Source: Bacteroidales bacterium (GTDB taxonomy: Bacteria > Bacteroidota > Bacteroidia > Bacteroidales > UBA4181). From it: a stretch of 64,000 bases of DNA. The notes under the pieces are model-generated. The model saw only the letters and a list, made by a program, of their open reading frames with translations, did no database searches and was not told the DNA's origin. The translations under genes and the position numbers were made by a program. Below are positions 10,074 to 19,432 of this stretch, in pieces (position 1 is the first letter of the stretch; every line of letters begins with the position of its first letter). The stretch spans positions 1 through 64,000 of the forward strand of contig JAISOY010000066.1 in assembly GCA_031275285.1 (NCBI GenBank). Direction: 5' to 3'.

Positions 10074-11810
10074 TTAAAGATTTACGGAAGATGCCTGATT
10101 TTCTACTTTTTCTTTCATTTTCATTTTTATTGCGGAAATTGTCGCTGATGGTACTTTTACAGGTTTATTAATAATTTCATTGGCTATTTTTAATGCTATG
10201 TCCGGTTGCTTGATACTGTCGTATATATTTGTCAGTTCATATAACGGGACAAATCTATTGGGACACATTTGTGATGCCAGCACATAACCATCCTTCGCCT
10301 TATAAAAATCCCGTTGCTTTTTATAATTATCGGCTTTTAACATCTGGACATCAAAATCATTCAACATCTTTTCACATACTATTACCATCTCTGTACTTTT
10401 TTCCGGATCATTATATCTCAATATTGCAGCATAGTTATATACAAAATAGGCATTTTTATTCATAAAAGGATATAAACATTCATATTCTGAAATTACATCC
10501 TGTTTTCTCATAAGGCCCGATTGCTTCACTATATTGTACCATTGGCTCTCATAATAAACTTCTTTTACAGTAAACACCAAAAGTACGATGGATGAGGATA
10601 AAATGAGAAAATTGAAGCCCCGGTTCGCATGAGATCGTTCATTGTTTTTACAGGATAATGCAGCTATACTAAAGCCGGTTATAAGCCAGGTAAACGGATA
10701 TTGAAAAGGATAAGAAAAGCACGATAAAATGAATATGGCTGCCATAGCCAGCATGAGTATGAATGACTTTTCATCCTGATCCTGAAGGTATGTCCGTATA
10801 AGGATAACTACCAAAAAAACAAGCAACAGGAAAGATACCAGTCCGAATTCTGTAATTAAAAATAAAAATTCATTAAACGGATGTTTAACGTTATCAGCCA
10901 ACAAGGCAAATTCGCTTTCGGGGTTTTGTTCGAAATAGCGTGCCTGATAAAGCATATATTGGGCTTCGAAACTTTTATATCCATGTCCGAATAAGGGTTT
11001 CTCCCGTATCATATCCAAAGTACACCTCCAGATAAGTATACGCCCGTCGGCCGAATCTTTTTTTATAAAATAAAGTCCTGATAAAACGGTTGATATCAAA
11101 AGGAAAAAAATAACCTTCTTCCATACGACTGATTCACGAAATGTCTTATTTTGTTTCAGAATATAAAAAAAGCTTGAAACTGCAATAGCTATCATTCCGA
11201 CTCTGGAAGCAGACAGAACGACTGCCGTACCAACTACAGCATAAGTAAACCATGCTATGTATTTCATCCAACGTTTGCCGGATAGGGTAAAATAAAAAAT
11301 AAACGGTACACTTATGGCCAACATGGAAGCGAAGCCCGCGGGGTTGTTGAAATTTCCTACCACCCTGAAGTGGGTTCCTTCATGCAGCAATCCAACATAC
11401 TGGGCAATGCCATGACATGCAAGGAAAAACGCAGAAATGACGATGGAACCCGAAATATATCCGAATGTTTGTTCCTGAAATATCTGAAAAAACAGATAAC
11501 ATATTAAAAAATACAAGATACATGGTAAAAGGAACGAAAGTACAAACTGTCCGGTGATCACTCTAAGAAAGCAATACACAAAAAGCAATATAAACCAATA
11601 GCCGAACGGTTCCGGATTTAAAATTTCTCTACGCCTGACCAAAAGGAACAGCAACCCGCATACAGATACGGTGATGTAAAGCCAATACCATTTTGATTTC
11701 AGTTCCGAATCAAAAAACTTATTAAAATCACAAAAAACGGTTCCGAGTACAATGATAAAAAATGAACCGGCAAGAATGAATTTTTCTTTATTTTTCAATA
11801 TACTATCCAT
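10074..11810 (-). CDS. O-antigen-ligase-like polytopic membrane protein with C-terminal TPR-like region
   Basis: About 11-12 hydrophobic segments span residues 12-400. The large loop motif typical of the Wzy/WaaL family (PF04932) is present: SRVG after a transmembrane segment, then GRILIWRCTLDMIREKPLFGHGYKSF and an HPFNEFL stretch (motif split here for brevity). Residues 430-560 are soluble, with TPR-like helices. In this family these proteins transfer or polymerise undecaprenol-linked glycans at the outer face of the inner membrane. Many Bacteroidota members have unassigned roles outside O-antigen clusters, and no glycosyltransferase genes lie nearby. It follows the two secreted paralogs on the same strand after a hairpin. 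The family is fairly sure; the substrate is unknown. Confidence 0.72.
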   Translation of the reverse strand: MDSILKNKEKFILAGSFFIIVLGTVFCDFNKFFDSELKSKWYWLYITVSVCGLLFLLVRRREILNPEPFGYWFILLFVYCFLRVITGQFVLSFLLPCILYFLICYLFFQIFQEQTFGYISGSIVISAFFLACHGIAQYVGLLHEGTHFRVVGNFNNPAGFASMLAISVPFIFYFTLSGKRWMKYIAWFTYAVVGTAVVLSASRVGMIAIAVSSFFYILKQNKTFRESVVWKKVIFFLLISTVLSGLYFIKKDSADGRILIWRCTLDMIREKPLFGHGYKSFEAQYMLYQARYFEQNPESEFALLADNVKHPFNEFLFLITEFGLVSFLLLVFLVVILIRTYLQDQDEKSFILMLAMAAIFILSCFSYPFQYPFTWLITGFSIAALSCKNNERSHANRGFNFLILSSSIVLLVFTVKEVYYESQWYNIVKQSGLMRKQDVISEYECLYPFMNKNAYFVYNYAAILRYNDPEKSTEMVIVCEKMLNDFDVQMLKADNYKKQRDFYKAKDGYVLASQMCPNRFVPLYELTNIYDSIKQPDIALKIANEIINKPVKVPSATISAIKMKMKEKVENQASSVNL

Positions 11811-11827
11811 TTTGATCCTGTATGATT

Positions 11828-11870
11828 ATTTCCCTGTTAGCATGCATAAATAAATGTGAAACAGGGAAAT
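11828..11870 (-). terminator. Stem-loop downstream of the secreted paralog pair
   Basis: Arms at 11828-11838 and 11860-11870 pair perfectly over 11 bases around a 21-base AT-rich loop. It lies just after the stop of the paralog gene and before the ligase-like gene. The U-run on the minus strand is weak, so it could be a processing or attenuation hairpin instead. Confidence 0.4.
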
Positions 11871-11890
11871 ATCATTAAAGTCGCCAATGA

Positions 11891-12685
11891 TTAAAATTCA
11901 TTCAGTAATTTGATGTACTTCGCTTCATCTACTTTTCCATCCATGGCATCCGCCATGATCTGTCTGCAAAGATCAGATAATTTAAGGGAGTTTCCCTTAG
12001 GCATGTGGATATATAAAGACCATACTTCATCATCCACCACGGTACGGAATGTTACCGAATAGCCATCTGAAATAAACGGGGGAACCCCTATTGCCTTAAA
12101 ATTACCGATGAATGAGACCATTTTTTCGTACATCTTCCCTGCCAGTTGATCACTGATGGGAAAAGAGCGGCCATCCGCCTTCAGGAGCTTAGGCAGTTCT
12201 TTAGAATAAATTTTACTTCCTATGGTTTTGTTATGATCAAATATCAGGTTAAATACATTCCTTGGTAATGAATCCAGCTGTTTTATCGGAAGATTGATCC
12301 GGTGATCCTCTTTTCCAGCTTCTTTGCTGGCCATTTTCCTCGCTTCACTATAATTCGCGACCCATTTGACCTCAAGGATATAAAATGTATCCAGTGAGTC
12401 TCTCATTATACGGAAGCCTAACTCGTCCTCAAAAGAAGGCGAGTAAAAGAACTCTACCGGGGCATTGAAATTCCCGAAAAGCAATTTCTCCGTATCCGTT
12501 TTGCTGCTCAGGTGATAGCTATCACCAAATGCAGGGCCTTTGGACGTATCGCCTTTTATAATCAAATTATACTCCACCCTTTTTAAGAAATGACCGCCAT
12601 CGGTAGCGTCATGGTCTACATTTTGAGAAAGGGCAAATGGAATACAGAATATCCACAAAAAACAGGTGATGAATATTTTTTTCAT
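11891..12685 (-). CDS. Secreted protein of unknown family, tandem paralog B
   Basis: I do not recognise this family. The ATG at 12685 gives a signal peptide (MKKIFITC, cleavage after ALS) and a mature protein of about 240 residues. Mature features include an early HDATDGG motif, a central basic stretch with KEAGKEDHRINLP, and the C-terminal LCRQIMADAMDG and KYIKLLNEF motifs. It is a close copy of the gene immediately upstream at a constant offset of 802 bases. The central part is almost identical at the DNA level, while the N-terminus and last 60 codons are more diverged. The spacing to paralog A is 7 bases, so the two are surely cotranscribed. Confidence 0.7.
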   Translation of the reverse strand: MKKIFITCFLWIFCIPFALSQNVDHDATDGGHFLKRVEYNLIIKGDTSKGPAFGDSYHLSSKTDTEKLLFGNFNAPVEFFYSPSFEDELGFRIMRDSLDTFYILEVKWVANYSEARKMASKEAGKEDHRINLPIKQLDSLPRNVFNLIFDHNKTIGSKIYSKELPKLLKADGRSFPISDQLAGKMYEKMVSFIGNFKAIGVPPFISDGYSVTFRTVVDDEVWSLYIHMPKGNSLKLSDLCRQIMADAMDGKVDEAKYIKLLNEF

Positions 12686-12692
12686 TGGTTGA

Positions 12693-13511
12693 TCAAAATT
12701 CATTCAGTAATTTGATGTACTTTGCTTCATCCGGTTTTCCATCCATGGCATCCGTCATGATCTGCCTGCAGAGATCAGACAGTTTAAGGGCATTCTCCTG
12801 AGGCTCATGAATGTATAACGACCATACTTCGTCATCCACCACGGTGCGGAAGGTTACCGAATAGCCGTCTGAAATAATATGGGGAACTCCTATTGCCTTA
12901 AAATTACCGATGAATGAGACCATTTTTTCGTACATCTTCCCTGCCAGTTGATCACTGATGGGAAAAGAGCGGCCATCCGCCTTCAGGAGCTTGGGCAGTT
13001 CTTTAGAATAAATTTTACTTCCTATGGTTTTGTTATGATCAAATATCAGGTTAAATACATTCCTTGGTAAAGAATCCAGCTGTTTTATCGGAAGATTGAT
13101 CCGGTGATCCTCTTTTCCAGCTTCTTTGCTGGCCATTTTCCTCGCTTCACTATAATTCGCGACCCATTTGACCTCAAGGATAAAAGATGTATCCAGTGAG
13201 TCTCTCCTTATACGGAAACCAAACTCGTCCTCAAAAGAAGGTGAGTAAAAGAACTCTACCGGGGCATTGAAATTCCCGAAAAGCAATTTCTCCGTATCCG
13301 TTTTACTGCTCAGGTTATAACTATCACCAAATGTAAGACCATTGAACGTACCGCCTTTGGAAAACAGGTTATACTCTGCTTTTTTTAAGAAACGGCCGCC
13401 ATCGGTCGCATCGTGGTCTATATGTTGGGCAAGTAGTGCCGGAATACAGAATCCCCACAAAAAACAAATAATGAGTTTTTTTCTTTTATTAAAAGTCAAT
13501 TTAGCCATCAT
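12693..13511 (-). CDS. Secreted protein of unknown family, tandem paralog A
   Basis: It encodes 272 residues with a signal peptide (cleavage near LLAQ) and the same HDATDGG opening and KYIKLLNEF ending as its neighbour. The function is not recognisable. Its start overlaps the stop of the upstream lipoprotein gene as TAATG, indicating translational coupling. The ATG is doubled (ATGATG), so the start could be one codon later. The pairing with a lipoprotein carrying a JAMM-like motif suggests a functional unit of three proteins. Substrate/inhibitor or effector/immunity roles are speculation. Confidence 0.7.
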   Translation of the reverse strand: MMAKLTFNKRKKLIICFLWGFCIPALLAQHIDHDATDGGRFLKKAEYNLFSKGGTFNGLTFGDSYNLSSKTDTEKLLFGNFNAPVEFFYSPSFEDEFGFRIRRDSLDTSFILEVKWVANYSEARKMASKEAGKEDHRINLPIKQLDSLPRNVFNLIFDHNKTIGSKIYSKELPKLLKADGRSFPISDQLAGKMYEKMVSFIGNFKAIGVPHIISDGYSVTFRTVVDDEVWSLYIHEPQENALKLSDLCRQIMTDAMDGKPDEAKYIKLLNEF

Positions 13512-14395
13512 TAATCACATATATTGTTAGGGTTATAGTCATAATCATAAAATCCTCCCTGATAGTAAATATAACCGGGTAGCCCGGTTTGTGCCGTTAT
13601 CCCCTCCTCCTTATCTTCCTTTGATGCACACGGTTTGTCTCTATGGGTATGCGCTACCCAGGAGATGGGACTGTTAATTCCTCCTTCAGAAAAATAATAT
13701 TTACCCGTATTAGGATTTTCGCTTACTGTTATGTGCGTTTTATTCGTAGTATTACGATCATCAATCCATGTCGAAAAGCTGCCATCTTCATATGCGATGA
13801 TGTATAATTCCACATAGTCAGGACTACTTACCCATGAAGACAGATAAGAATATAAAAAAACCATGTCCTCTTGTCCCGTCCAGTTTTCGACCGTACCGCT
13901 TTTAAGCAAGGGACGGGAAAGGCTGATTCCCAGATCCAGTAATTTATTCTTTACATTTAGAGAACTCTGGATAGATTGCCGGATATAATTCTTTCTCAGC
14001 TTTAATGAAAAATCAGCGATTTGCGGAAATTTATTTTGTAATATTTCCTTTTTTTCATTGAACACTCCTATTTTCTCTTCTATATCGACAGAGCCAACCA
14101 ACGCAGCAGGAAGATGTATCACTTTTCTTCCGTCCGCATCGTAGGTAACTTCCAGGGTAGAGAAGTCGATTTTGTTCAATCCGCCTGTGAAGATATCCAC
14201 TGATCGTTTAAAATCAGCTCCGGCTACAATATACTCCTCTAATTCGGGCGAGTTGAGTATATCCTCATTTAACGGTTCATCCTCTTCTTTCCCGCATCCG
14301 GCAAAAAAAAGCGAACAACTGAAAACAAATGCACTTAATAGCATTGCACTTGTTAGAAACACTCTTTGTTTAAAAATTTTACTCATATTTAACAT
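13511..14395 (-). CDS. Lipoprotein with C-terminal JAMM/DUF4329-like motif
   Basis: The signal peptide ends in the lipobox FAGC (an alternative ATG at 14386 gives the same signal). The middle is helical and polar. The C-terminal 60 residues hold WVAHTHRDKPCASKED, close to the HxH-x(n)-SxxD metal site of JAB/MPN-type proteases as seen in DUF4329 proteins, with one residue fewer in the spacer than canonical RadC-type motifs. A possible upstream catalytic Glu (around YEDGSF) is less certain. The gene is the first of a coupled three-gene run with two secreted paralogs. Metalloprotease activity is an inference from the motif alone; a structural JAB fold without activity is equally possible. Confidence 0.55.
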   Translation of the reverse strand: MLNMSKIFKQRVFLTSAMLLSAFVFSCSLFFAGCGKEEDEPLNEDILNSPELEEYIVAGADFKRSVDIFTGGLNKIDFSTLEVTYDADGRKVIHLPAALVGSVDIEEKIGVFNEKKEILQNKFPQIADFSLKLRKNYIRQSIQSSLNVKNKLLDLGISLSRPLLKSGTVENWTGQEDMVFLYSYLSSWVSSPDYVELYIIAYEDGSFSTWIDDRNTTNKTHITVSENPNTGKYYFSEGGINSPISWVAHTHRDKPCASKEDKEEGITAQTGLPGYIYYQGGFYDYDYNPNNICD

Positions 14396-14438
14396 AGCTA
14401 AAAAATTAATTAATTAAAAAATATTGAACTCAACATTG

Positions 14439-16355
14439 TTACCACCAAACCTGTTCATCATTTTCATAGGTGAAGGGACGTTCCTCTTTACCCCGCGAAT
14501 GATTGCGCAGTATATATAATGCTCCGGACGGGACCTGATCATAAATCATTTCATAGCCTTCCGCCACCTGATATCCCAATGAAACCCATCTGCCGTTATC
14601 CCAGTATTTCAGTTCATACTGATCGCCCGGACGTATGTTGTTGTCATCATTCCTGAAAATATACCGGATGCGATCGATCGATTGCGGTTTACCAAAGTCC
14701 ATCCCTACCCAGGCGCTATCCGGATGGGCGGCATCAAAAAATGTTTCCGGGATACCGTCAAAAGCTTTTTCAAAACTTCGCCGGGGATCATCCTGAAAAG
14801 CTTCTTGTGTTCCTATCGTGTTACCGGATAATAATTTGTCATCCGAAAAAAACTGTATTTCGGCCATATTGTTATAGCCCCTGGGGCCTGACAGATAACG
14901 CGCATATCTGAACTTACCGGAAATATCCGCCGGAATTTCCACCCAGTTCATGGTAGCCGCATTTTCTATGGTATACAAGGTCACCGGATCTGAAAAAGAA
15001 ATATCATTGGCCATCTGAAATTTACCGCCAATGGCCCGTACCATAAATTGCATCAACCAGGGAGAATATCGGTATTTACGTGTCAGTTTTACCGTTTGCC
15101 GTTTTGTAGTGTCTGCGCGGGTAAATGAAAAAGTTCCGTTTTCATTTACTATAAACGGGAGTGAAGCCGGAATCACGTACCCGTCTGAATATTCGGATAG
15201 CAGGTAAACAATTCCGGATTCAACATAATGAAACCGGATTCCCCGCCTGGTAGTACGGTTCCATGCCATCGGGATCCATTCTTTATTGTTGAATACGCTT
15301 AAATATAATATACTACCTGTCTTATAAGGGTGATCAGGGTGTAAAGTTATCCGGTTATAAGGAAAATAATCCGATGATACATCGCGAAGGAAGGCATCAT
15401 GGAGGGTGGAAGGAATCATGACCGTATCAGCAGCTTGTAGCGGTAAAGATTCTTTCTGGGGAGCAAAAAAACGACGATATACTTTTCCCAGTTTTCTGGG
15501 TACACGATGTGGAAAGGTGGGTTCGCGAAAATTCTGCAGCTCAAAAGGAGCTATCCCGTTTACCTCGTCGCCTACGCTTATCCAGAGATGCGCCCGGGTG
15601 GAATGGTCCGGATTCTGGACAATCATATCAATGGCGCATGGTATACCAACCGACCTCATGACATAGGTCATCATATCGGTTTGATCGCGGCAATTGCCGT
15701 ACATTTTCAGAAGCGTTAAGGCTCCCAGATGAGGAGTCGAGGGTAACGCCGGTTCGAATATCCATACCTGGTTATTCAAATAATTGAACAATAATCTTCC
15801 GGCGGCTATGGGATCATTTTTATATTTCAGAGTGTCCAACATCGTATGAAACCGATTGAAATATATTTCTTTCCAGTCTTCCAGAGGTTCATTACCTACT
15901 CGGTAAGGCAGTATCTTTTCGCAAAACAGGTCAAATGAAAGATGACGGCACCAGGGCATTTCCTGCCAGAGCATGAATGAAAAATCAATATTCCGGATTA
16001 GGAATTCCGAATCAATTACTTCTATATCAGGTATCATATATTGACTGCCTGCCAGTTTCCCATACTTTTGTTCAAAATCGTACAAACTATGTGCAGTGGG
16101 TGTTGTAGTACGGATATGGAACCTGAACGAATCTAATAATGAATAGTTTATTGTGTAATGATAAGGCATGTTGGCTATCAGGAATTCTGCAGCACGATAT
16201 TTTAACTTGTCTTTCTGCATGCGGTAATGTTCAAGCACTTTCTCCAACTCTGAACGGTTGTTGTCCGCAAGTTGCAAAGCATATTCCACCTTATCAGAGT
16301 AACGGGTACAAGATATAAGCAAAAGACATAAAAGGAAGGCCATTTTAGTACTCAT
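14439..16355 (-). CDS. Lipoprotein with transglutaminase-like core and C-terminal discoidin domain
   Basis: The lipobox LLISC follows a short signal. The transglutaminase-like core shows NCRDQ (Cys222) and RAHLW (His256), the first two members of a papain-like triad. The C-terminal 140 residues form an F5/8 type C (discoidin) fold, with AEIQFFSDD, EKAFDGIPETFF and WVGMDFGKPQSIDRIRY as hallmarks. Such proteins occur in and next to Bacteroidota glycan loci and may cleave or cross-link peptide parts of glycoconjugates. No substrate is proven. The start overlaps the upstream small ORF by 11 bases, which places it at the end of the GH28 operon. Length is 638 residues. Confidence 0.78.
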   Translation of the reverse strand: MSTKMAFLLCLLLISCTRYSDKVEYALQLADNNRSELEKVLEHYRMQKDKLKYRAAEFLIANMPYHYTINYSLLDSFRFHIRTTTPTAHSLYDFEQKYGKLAGSQYMIPDIEVIDSEFLIRNIDFSFMLWQEMPWCRHLSFDLFCEKILPYRVGNEPLEDWKEIYFNRFHTMLDTLKYKNDPIAAGRLLFNYLNNQVWIFEPALPSTPHLGALTLLKMYGNCRDQTDMMTYVMRSVGIPCAIDMIVQNPDHSTRAHLWISVGDEVNGIAPFELQNFREPTFPHRVPRKLGKVYRRFFAPQKESLPLQAADTVMIPSTLHDAFLRDVSSDYFPYNRITLHPDHPYKTGSILYLSVFNNKEWIPMAWNRTTRRGIRFHYVESGIVYLLSEYSDGYVIPASLPFIVNENGTFSFTRADTTKRQTVKLTRKYRYSPWLMQFMVRAIGGKFQMANDISFSDPVTLYTIENAATMNWVEIPADISGKFRYARYLSGPRGYNNMAEIQFFSDDKLLSGNTIGTQEAFQDDPRRSFEKAFDGIPETFFDAAHPDSAWVGMDFGKPQSIDRIRYIFRNDDNNIRPGDQYELKYWDNGRWVSLGYQVAEGYEMIYDQVPSGALYILRNHSRGKEERPFTYENDEQVWW

Positions 16356-16560
16356 AGGTGAAAGTAAATATTAACGGATAATATGTTTTTTCAAATATTC
16401 CGGATAGATACCCGGATTGCCTCCAACTATCAGCCGAATTAATAGCAAAAACTTCCGGGTTTTCCCGGTCGGGATAATTCGGCGCCCATAAATTCCATTC
16501 CGGGAGAAGCCACAGGAACAGGATGATCAGAACGGATGGTCTTTCTTTTTTATTTACCAT
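16345..16560 (-). pseudogene. 71-codon remnant resembling the N-terminus of a GH2 beta-galactosidase
   Basis: The translation begins with a signal-like segment and then reads NLWAPNYPDRENPEVFAIN. This is close to the conserved opening of GH2 beta-galactosidases in this phylum, where WENPEVF-x-IN precedes the first jelly-roll strand. After this the similarity stops, and the frame ends overlapping the next start by 11 bases. It also overlaps the GH28 stop by 11 bases. I infer an internal deletion that removed almost the whole GH2 gene while leaving the translational coupling intact. It could still be translated as a short peptide. Confidence 0.45.
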
Positions 16561-18052
16561 TTACCAGGATGTTTTTGCTATTGACTTGTTTTACTTCGGC
16601 ATCTTCAGATAAATTTAGTCTGCCATCCGTCACATCGTCGAAATAAAATACCGGCCTTATATCGGGTTTCCGGGTGATGACGGAAACATTCTGGAAGGTG
16701 ATATTTTTAACGTGCCGTACATAAAAGCCGGATGCAGGCAGCACAGAACCGAACATCCTGTTTTCCGGATAGCCTTTTTCCGCTTCTTTCACGGTTTCTT
16801 CCGCCTGAACTTTTGTTCCTCCTCCGGGAGCTGTGATGTGTATATCTCTCAACGAAATATTTTCGGCATAGGATCCGGGTACCCCTGTTACGGAACAGGC
16901 GATGAGGCTTTCGCTTTGTGCGATAATATGATGGATCTGAATGTTCTTTAAAATGCTTACATTTCCTTTTGAGTAGGTACGTCTTCTGTCTCCCAGCCGG
17001 ATAAACACAGGAGTCTGCACCCCGCTCATCAGAACATTTGAAACGGATATGCCGTCCATCACGCCGCCGTCTACCGATTCGAGCGCAATTCCGGCCAGAA
17101 CGGTCGTATCGCGTTGAATACCGGCAAATGCCGTAGCTTTGTTGGTTTTCCATTTCCGGATATTATCTTCCGATGCACTCCTGACTACGCAGTTGGTGAC
17201 GGTAATATTCCTGAAACCTCCCAAAGAGGCCGTTCCGAATTTTATTGCATTACAGTTGCTTGCCAGTACACAATTGGATACGGTGATATTTTCACATACG
17301 GATGAGAAATCGCTTTTGAAGCATAAAGCATCATCGTCCGTATCAATATAGCAATCGGAGACGATTACATTCCGGCTGTCAATATCCAATCCGTCGTTAT
17401 TGTAATTACAATGACTATAAACTTTTACGCCCCTGATAAAAACGCCGTCGCATTGTTCGTAATCCTGTGTCCAGTATGCGGAATTGCGTAATGTAATATC
17501 CGTTACCGTCACATTTTTGCACTTCCGGAAATAGATGATTTTCGGACGGCGTGGTCCTCCCTGGGAATCATTGCCGTGTTGAAATTCCGCATGCCCTCCT
17601 TGTCCGTTGATCGTTCCATGTCCGGTAACAGAAATATTTTCCTTGTTTTCCGCATATATTAATGCCGGGGATTCTTTTCCTTTCAGTACGGGAAATACAT
17701 CCGAATAGTCTTTTAACCGGGTACTTCCCAGCAGTTCTGCTCCGGCTTCGATGTGCAGGCGGACATTTGAACGCATAAAGAGCGGTCGGGTCAGATATTT
17801 CCCCGGAGGGACAATAACCGTTCCGGCAGATGTTCCGGAACATTGGTCGATCGCTTTTTGTATGATCTCCGTATTGTCTGTTACGCCGTCCCCTTTGGCT
17901 CCCAGATCGGTGATCGTGATCCGGGCATAGGTATTATGGTATACGAAGAACAGAAACAACAGCAGGATGATCTTCCTGTTCAGGTACGGGAAATTTCGCC
18001 TGATTAATGGGCTATTTCCCGGGTATTTTTCAGAGTTTAGTAGGGATATCAA
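16550..18052 (-). CDS. Exported GH28-family glycosidase (polygalacturonase/rhamnogalacturonan-type)
   Basis: A right-handed beta-helix enzyme that hydrolyses galacturonic-acid linkages in pectin. It opens with ITDLGAKGDGVTDNTE, the usual pectate-lyase-superfamily start. The catalytic region shows NNDGLDID and DTDDDALCFKS, matching the NTD and DD motifs of GH28, then AIKFGT in the GHG region. A signal anchor (KIILLLFLFFVY) precedes the domain. No ATG is available: the frame opens after a stop at 18077-18079 and a TTG at 18052 is the best start. It sits between GH105 and a GH2 remnant, consistent with pectin degradation. Exact linkage specificity cannot be read. Confidence 0.86.
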   Translation of the reverse strand: MISLLNSEKYPGNSPLIRRNFPYLNRKIILLLFLFFVYHNTYARITITDLGAKGDGVTDNTEIIQKAIDQCSGTSAGTVIVPPGKYLTRPLFMRSNVRLHIEAGAELLGSTRLKDYSDVFPVLKGKESPALIYAENKENISVTGHGTINGQGGHAEFQHGNDSQGGPRRPKIIYFRKCKNVTVTDITLRNSAYWTQDYEQCDGVFIRGVKVYSHCNYNNDGLDIDSRNVIVSDCYIDTDDDALCFKSDFSSVCENITVSNCVLASNCNAIKFGTASLGGFRNITVTNCVVRSASEDNIRKWKTNKATAFAGIQRDTTVLAGIALESVDGGVMDGISVSNVLMSGVQTPVFIRLGDRRRTYSKGNVSILKNIQIHHIIAQSESLIACSVTGVPGSYAENISLRDIHITAPGGGTKVQAEETVKEAEKGYPENRMFGSVLPASGFYVRHVKNITFQNVSVITRKPDIRPVFYFDDVTDGRLNLSEDAEVKQVNSKNILVNGK

Positions 18053-18221
18053 TGTTTTGGTATATTTATTATTTGACTATTGATGATCTGTTTATCAGAA
18101 ACAAACAGACTTCCGGTTCATTATTTATTATTTACCCTTGACATAACCGATTCGTTCTGATAAAACGAAAGGTTCCATCCTGTTCAAAGCTCTGGTTTAA
18201 GGAGATTTATTTCGGAAAAAT

Positions 18222-19325
18222 CTATTTTTCTAAAAGGGCAACAGTACACCAAAGAAAAGGAGCCTGCCCGTGAAAATCACCAGCCAGACGCGGACGATCA
18301 TAATAATATTGCTTATCATTCTTTTTACCGGTACCGATACAAACCTCGGTTACATTGTTCCGTTCGTCGATGTATGAAACCAAGGCGAGCCATGCTTTCC
18401 GTGCTGCCGGGGCATATTCTTCCTCATTCAGCCATCCTTGTTTTACACCCACGATAAATGCGTAGGTGAACATAGCGGACGAAGATGTTTCCGGCCAACA
18501 ATCCGGTTCGTCAATCAATTGGTTCCACATACCGCTTGGTTGCTGGTATTTTTTTAAACTTTCCATCATGGTAAGGAAGCCTTTCATTATACGCGGACGA
18601 TTGGTGTCATTTTCAGGCAGATAACGGAGTAAATCTGCCATACCTACAGCCATCCATCCATCGCCTCGTCCCCAATAGTAAGGAACATCCGGTGCATGAT
18701 AAAACAAACCGTTCGGACGTTGAAGTTCGTCCAGATACATCACCATTTCCTTTGCGGCCCGGTCCATGTATTTACGGTCTCCCGTCACTAAATAAGCCTG
18801 CATTTGTACAACAGTAATCATGTACATGTCGTCAATCCACAAGCGGGTTTGCCAGGTGTATCCCTTTTCTGCCCAGGCTTTTTCTGCCGGCTTTGCGTTG
18901 TCCGGCACTTTCCATTGTGAATCGGCATAAGCTAATCCCATATCCATATATCGTTTATCATTTGTTATTTGATAAAGTTGCAGGGCTAACCCGCCGAACA
19001 TATTGTAGTCGACATGGTTCATGGGGGGCAACAGTGCTTTTTCCCTTGTAAAGAACGGTTCAAATTTATCCTGCAAAAGTTTGATAAGCTTTTGGTTCTT
19101 TGTTTGAGTAGCATAACCTAATGATCCGATCCAGGTACATACTTCTGCATAATGAATATATCTCCCGGCATACAGGTCATGCCTGTCATCTACAAAATGA
19201 TAGGCTAATCGCTTACCGACCTCTTCAGGTCTGGATCCTTTGGGGAATTTGGTTAACAGATCCTGTTGGGCAAATAAGAATTGAACAGGTAAAAAGACAA
19301 CTAATAAAAACACTTTCTTACACAT
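18222..19325 (-). CDS. GH105-family unsaturated glycuronyl hydrolase
   Basis: GH88/105 enzymes remove the 4,5-unsaturated uronic acid left by polysaccharide lyases. Hallmarks are WIDDMYM (with the catalytic Asp region), PYYWGRGDGW and WPETSSSAMFTYA in an (alpha/alpha)6 barrel. A signal peptide (MCKKVFLLVVFL to FAQ) targets the periplasm. The ATG at 19325 is preferred, although a GTG at 19334 would add three residues. About 367 residues is normal for the family. It lies between the GH2 and GH28 genes of the PUL. No polysaccharide lyase that would feed it is encoded in the window. Confidence 0.88.
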   Translation of the reverse strand: MCKKVFLLVVFLPVQFLFAQQDLLTKFPKGSRPEEVGKRLAYHFVDDRHDLYAGRYIHYAEVCTWIGSLGYATQTKNQKLIKLLQDKFEPFFTREKALLPPMNHVDYNMFGGLALQLYQITNDKRYMDMGLAYADSQWKVPDNAKPAEKAWAEKGYTWQTRLWIDDMYMITVVQMQAYLVTGDRKYMDRAAKEMVMYLDELQRPNGLFYHAPDVPYYWGRGDGWMAVGMADLLRYLPENDTNRPRIMKGFLTMMESLKKYQQPSGMWNQLIDEPDCWPETSSSAMFTYAFIVGVKQGWLNEEEYAPAARKAWLALVSYIDERNNVTEVCIGTGKKNDKQYYYDRPRLAGDFHGQAPFLWCTVALLEK

Positions 19326-19432
19326 ATTTTTCACATTATTAATGATTACGAGGATTTATCTTCTGAATTATTGGTTGTATTACTGCATGGTTTCCCAACG
19401 AGTTGTGGTGTGAAGCACTATCCTTTCATTTG

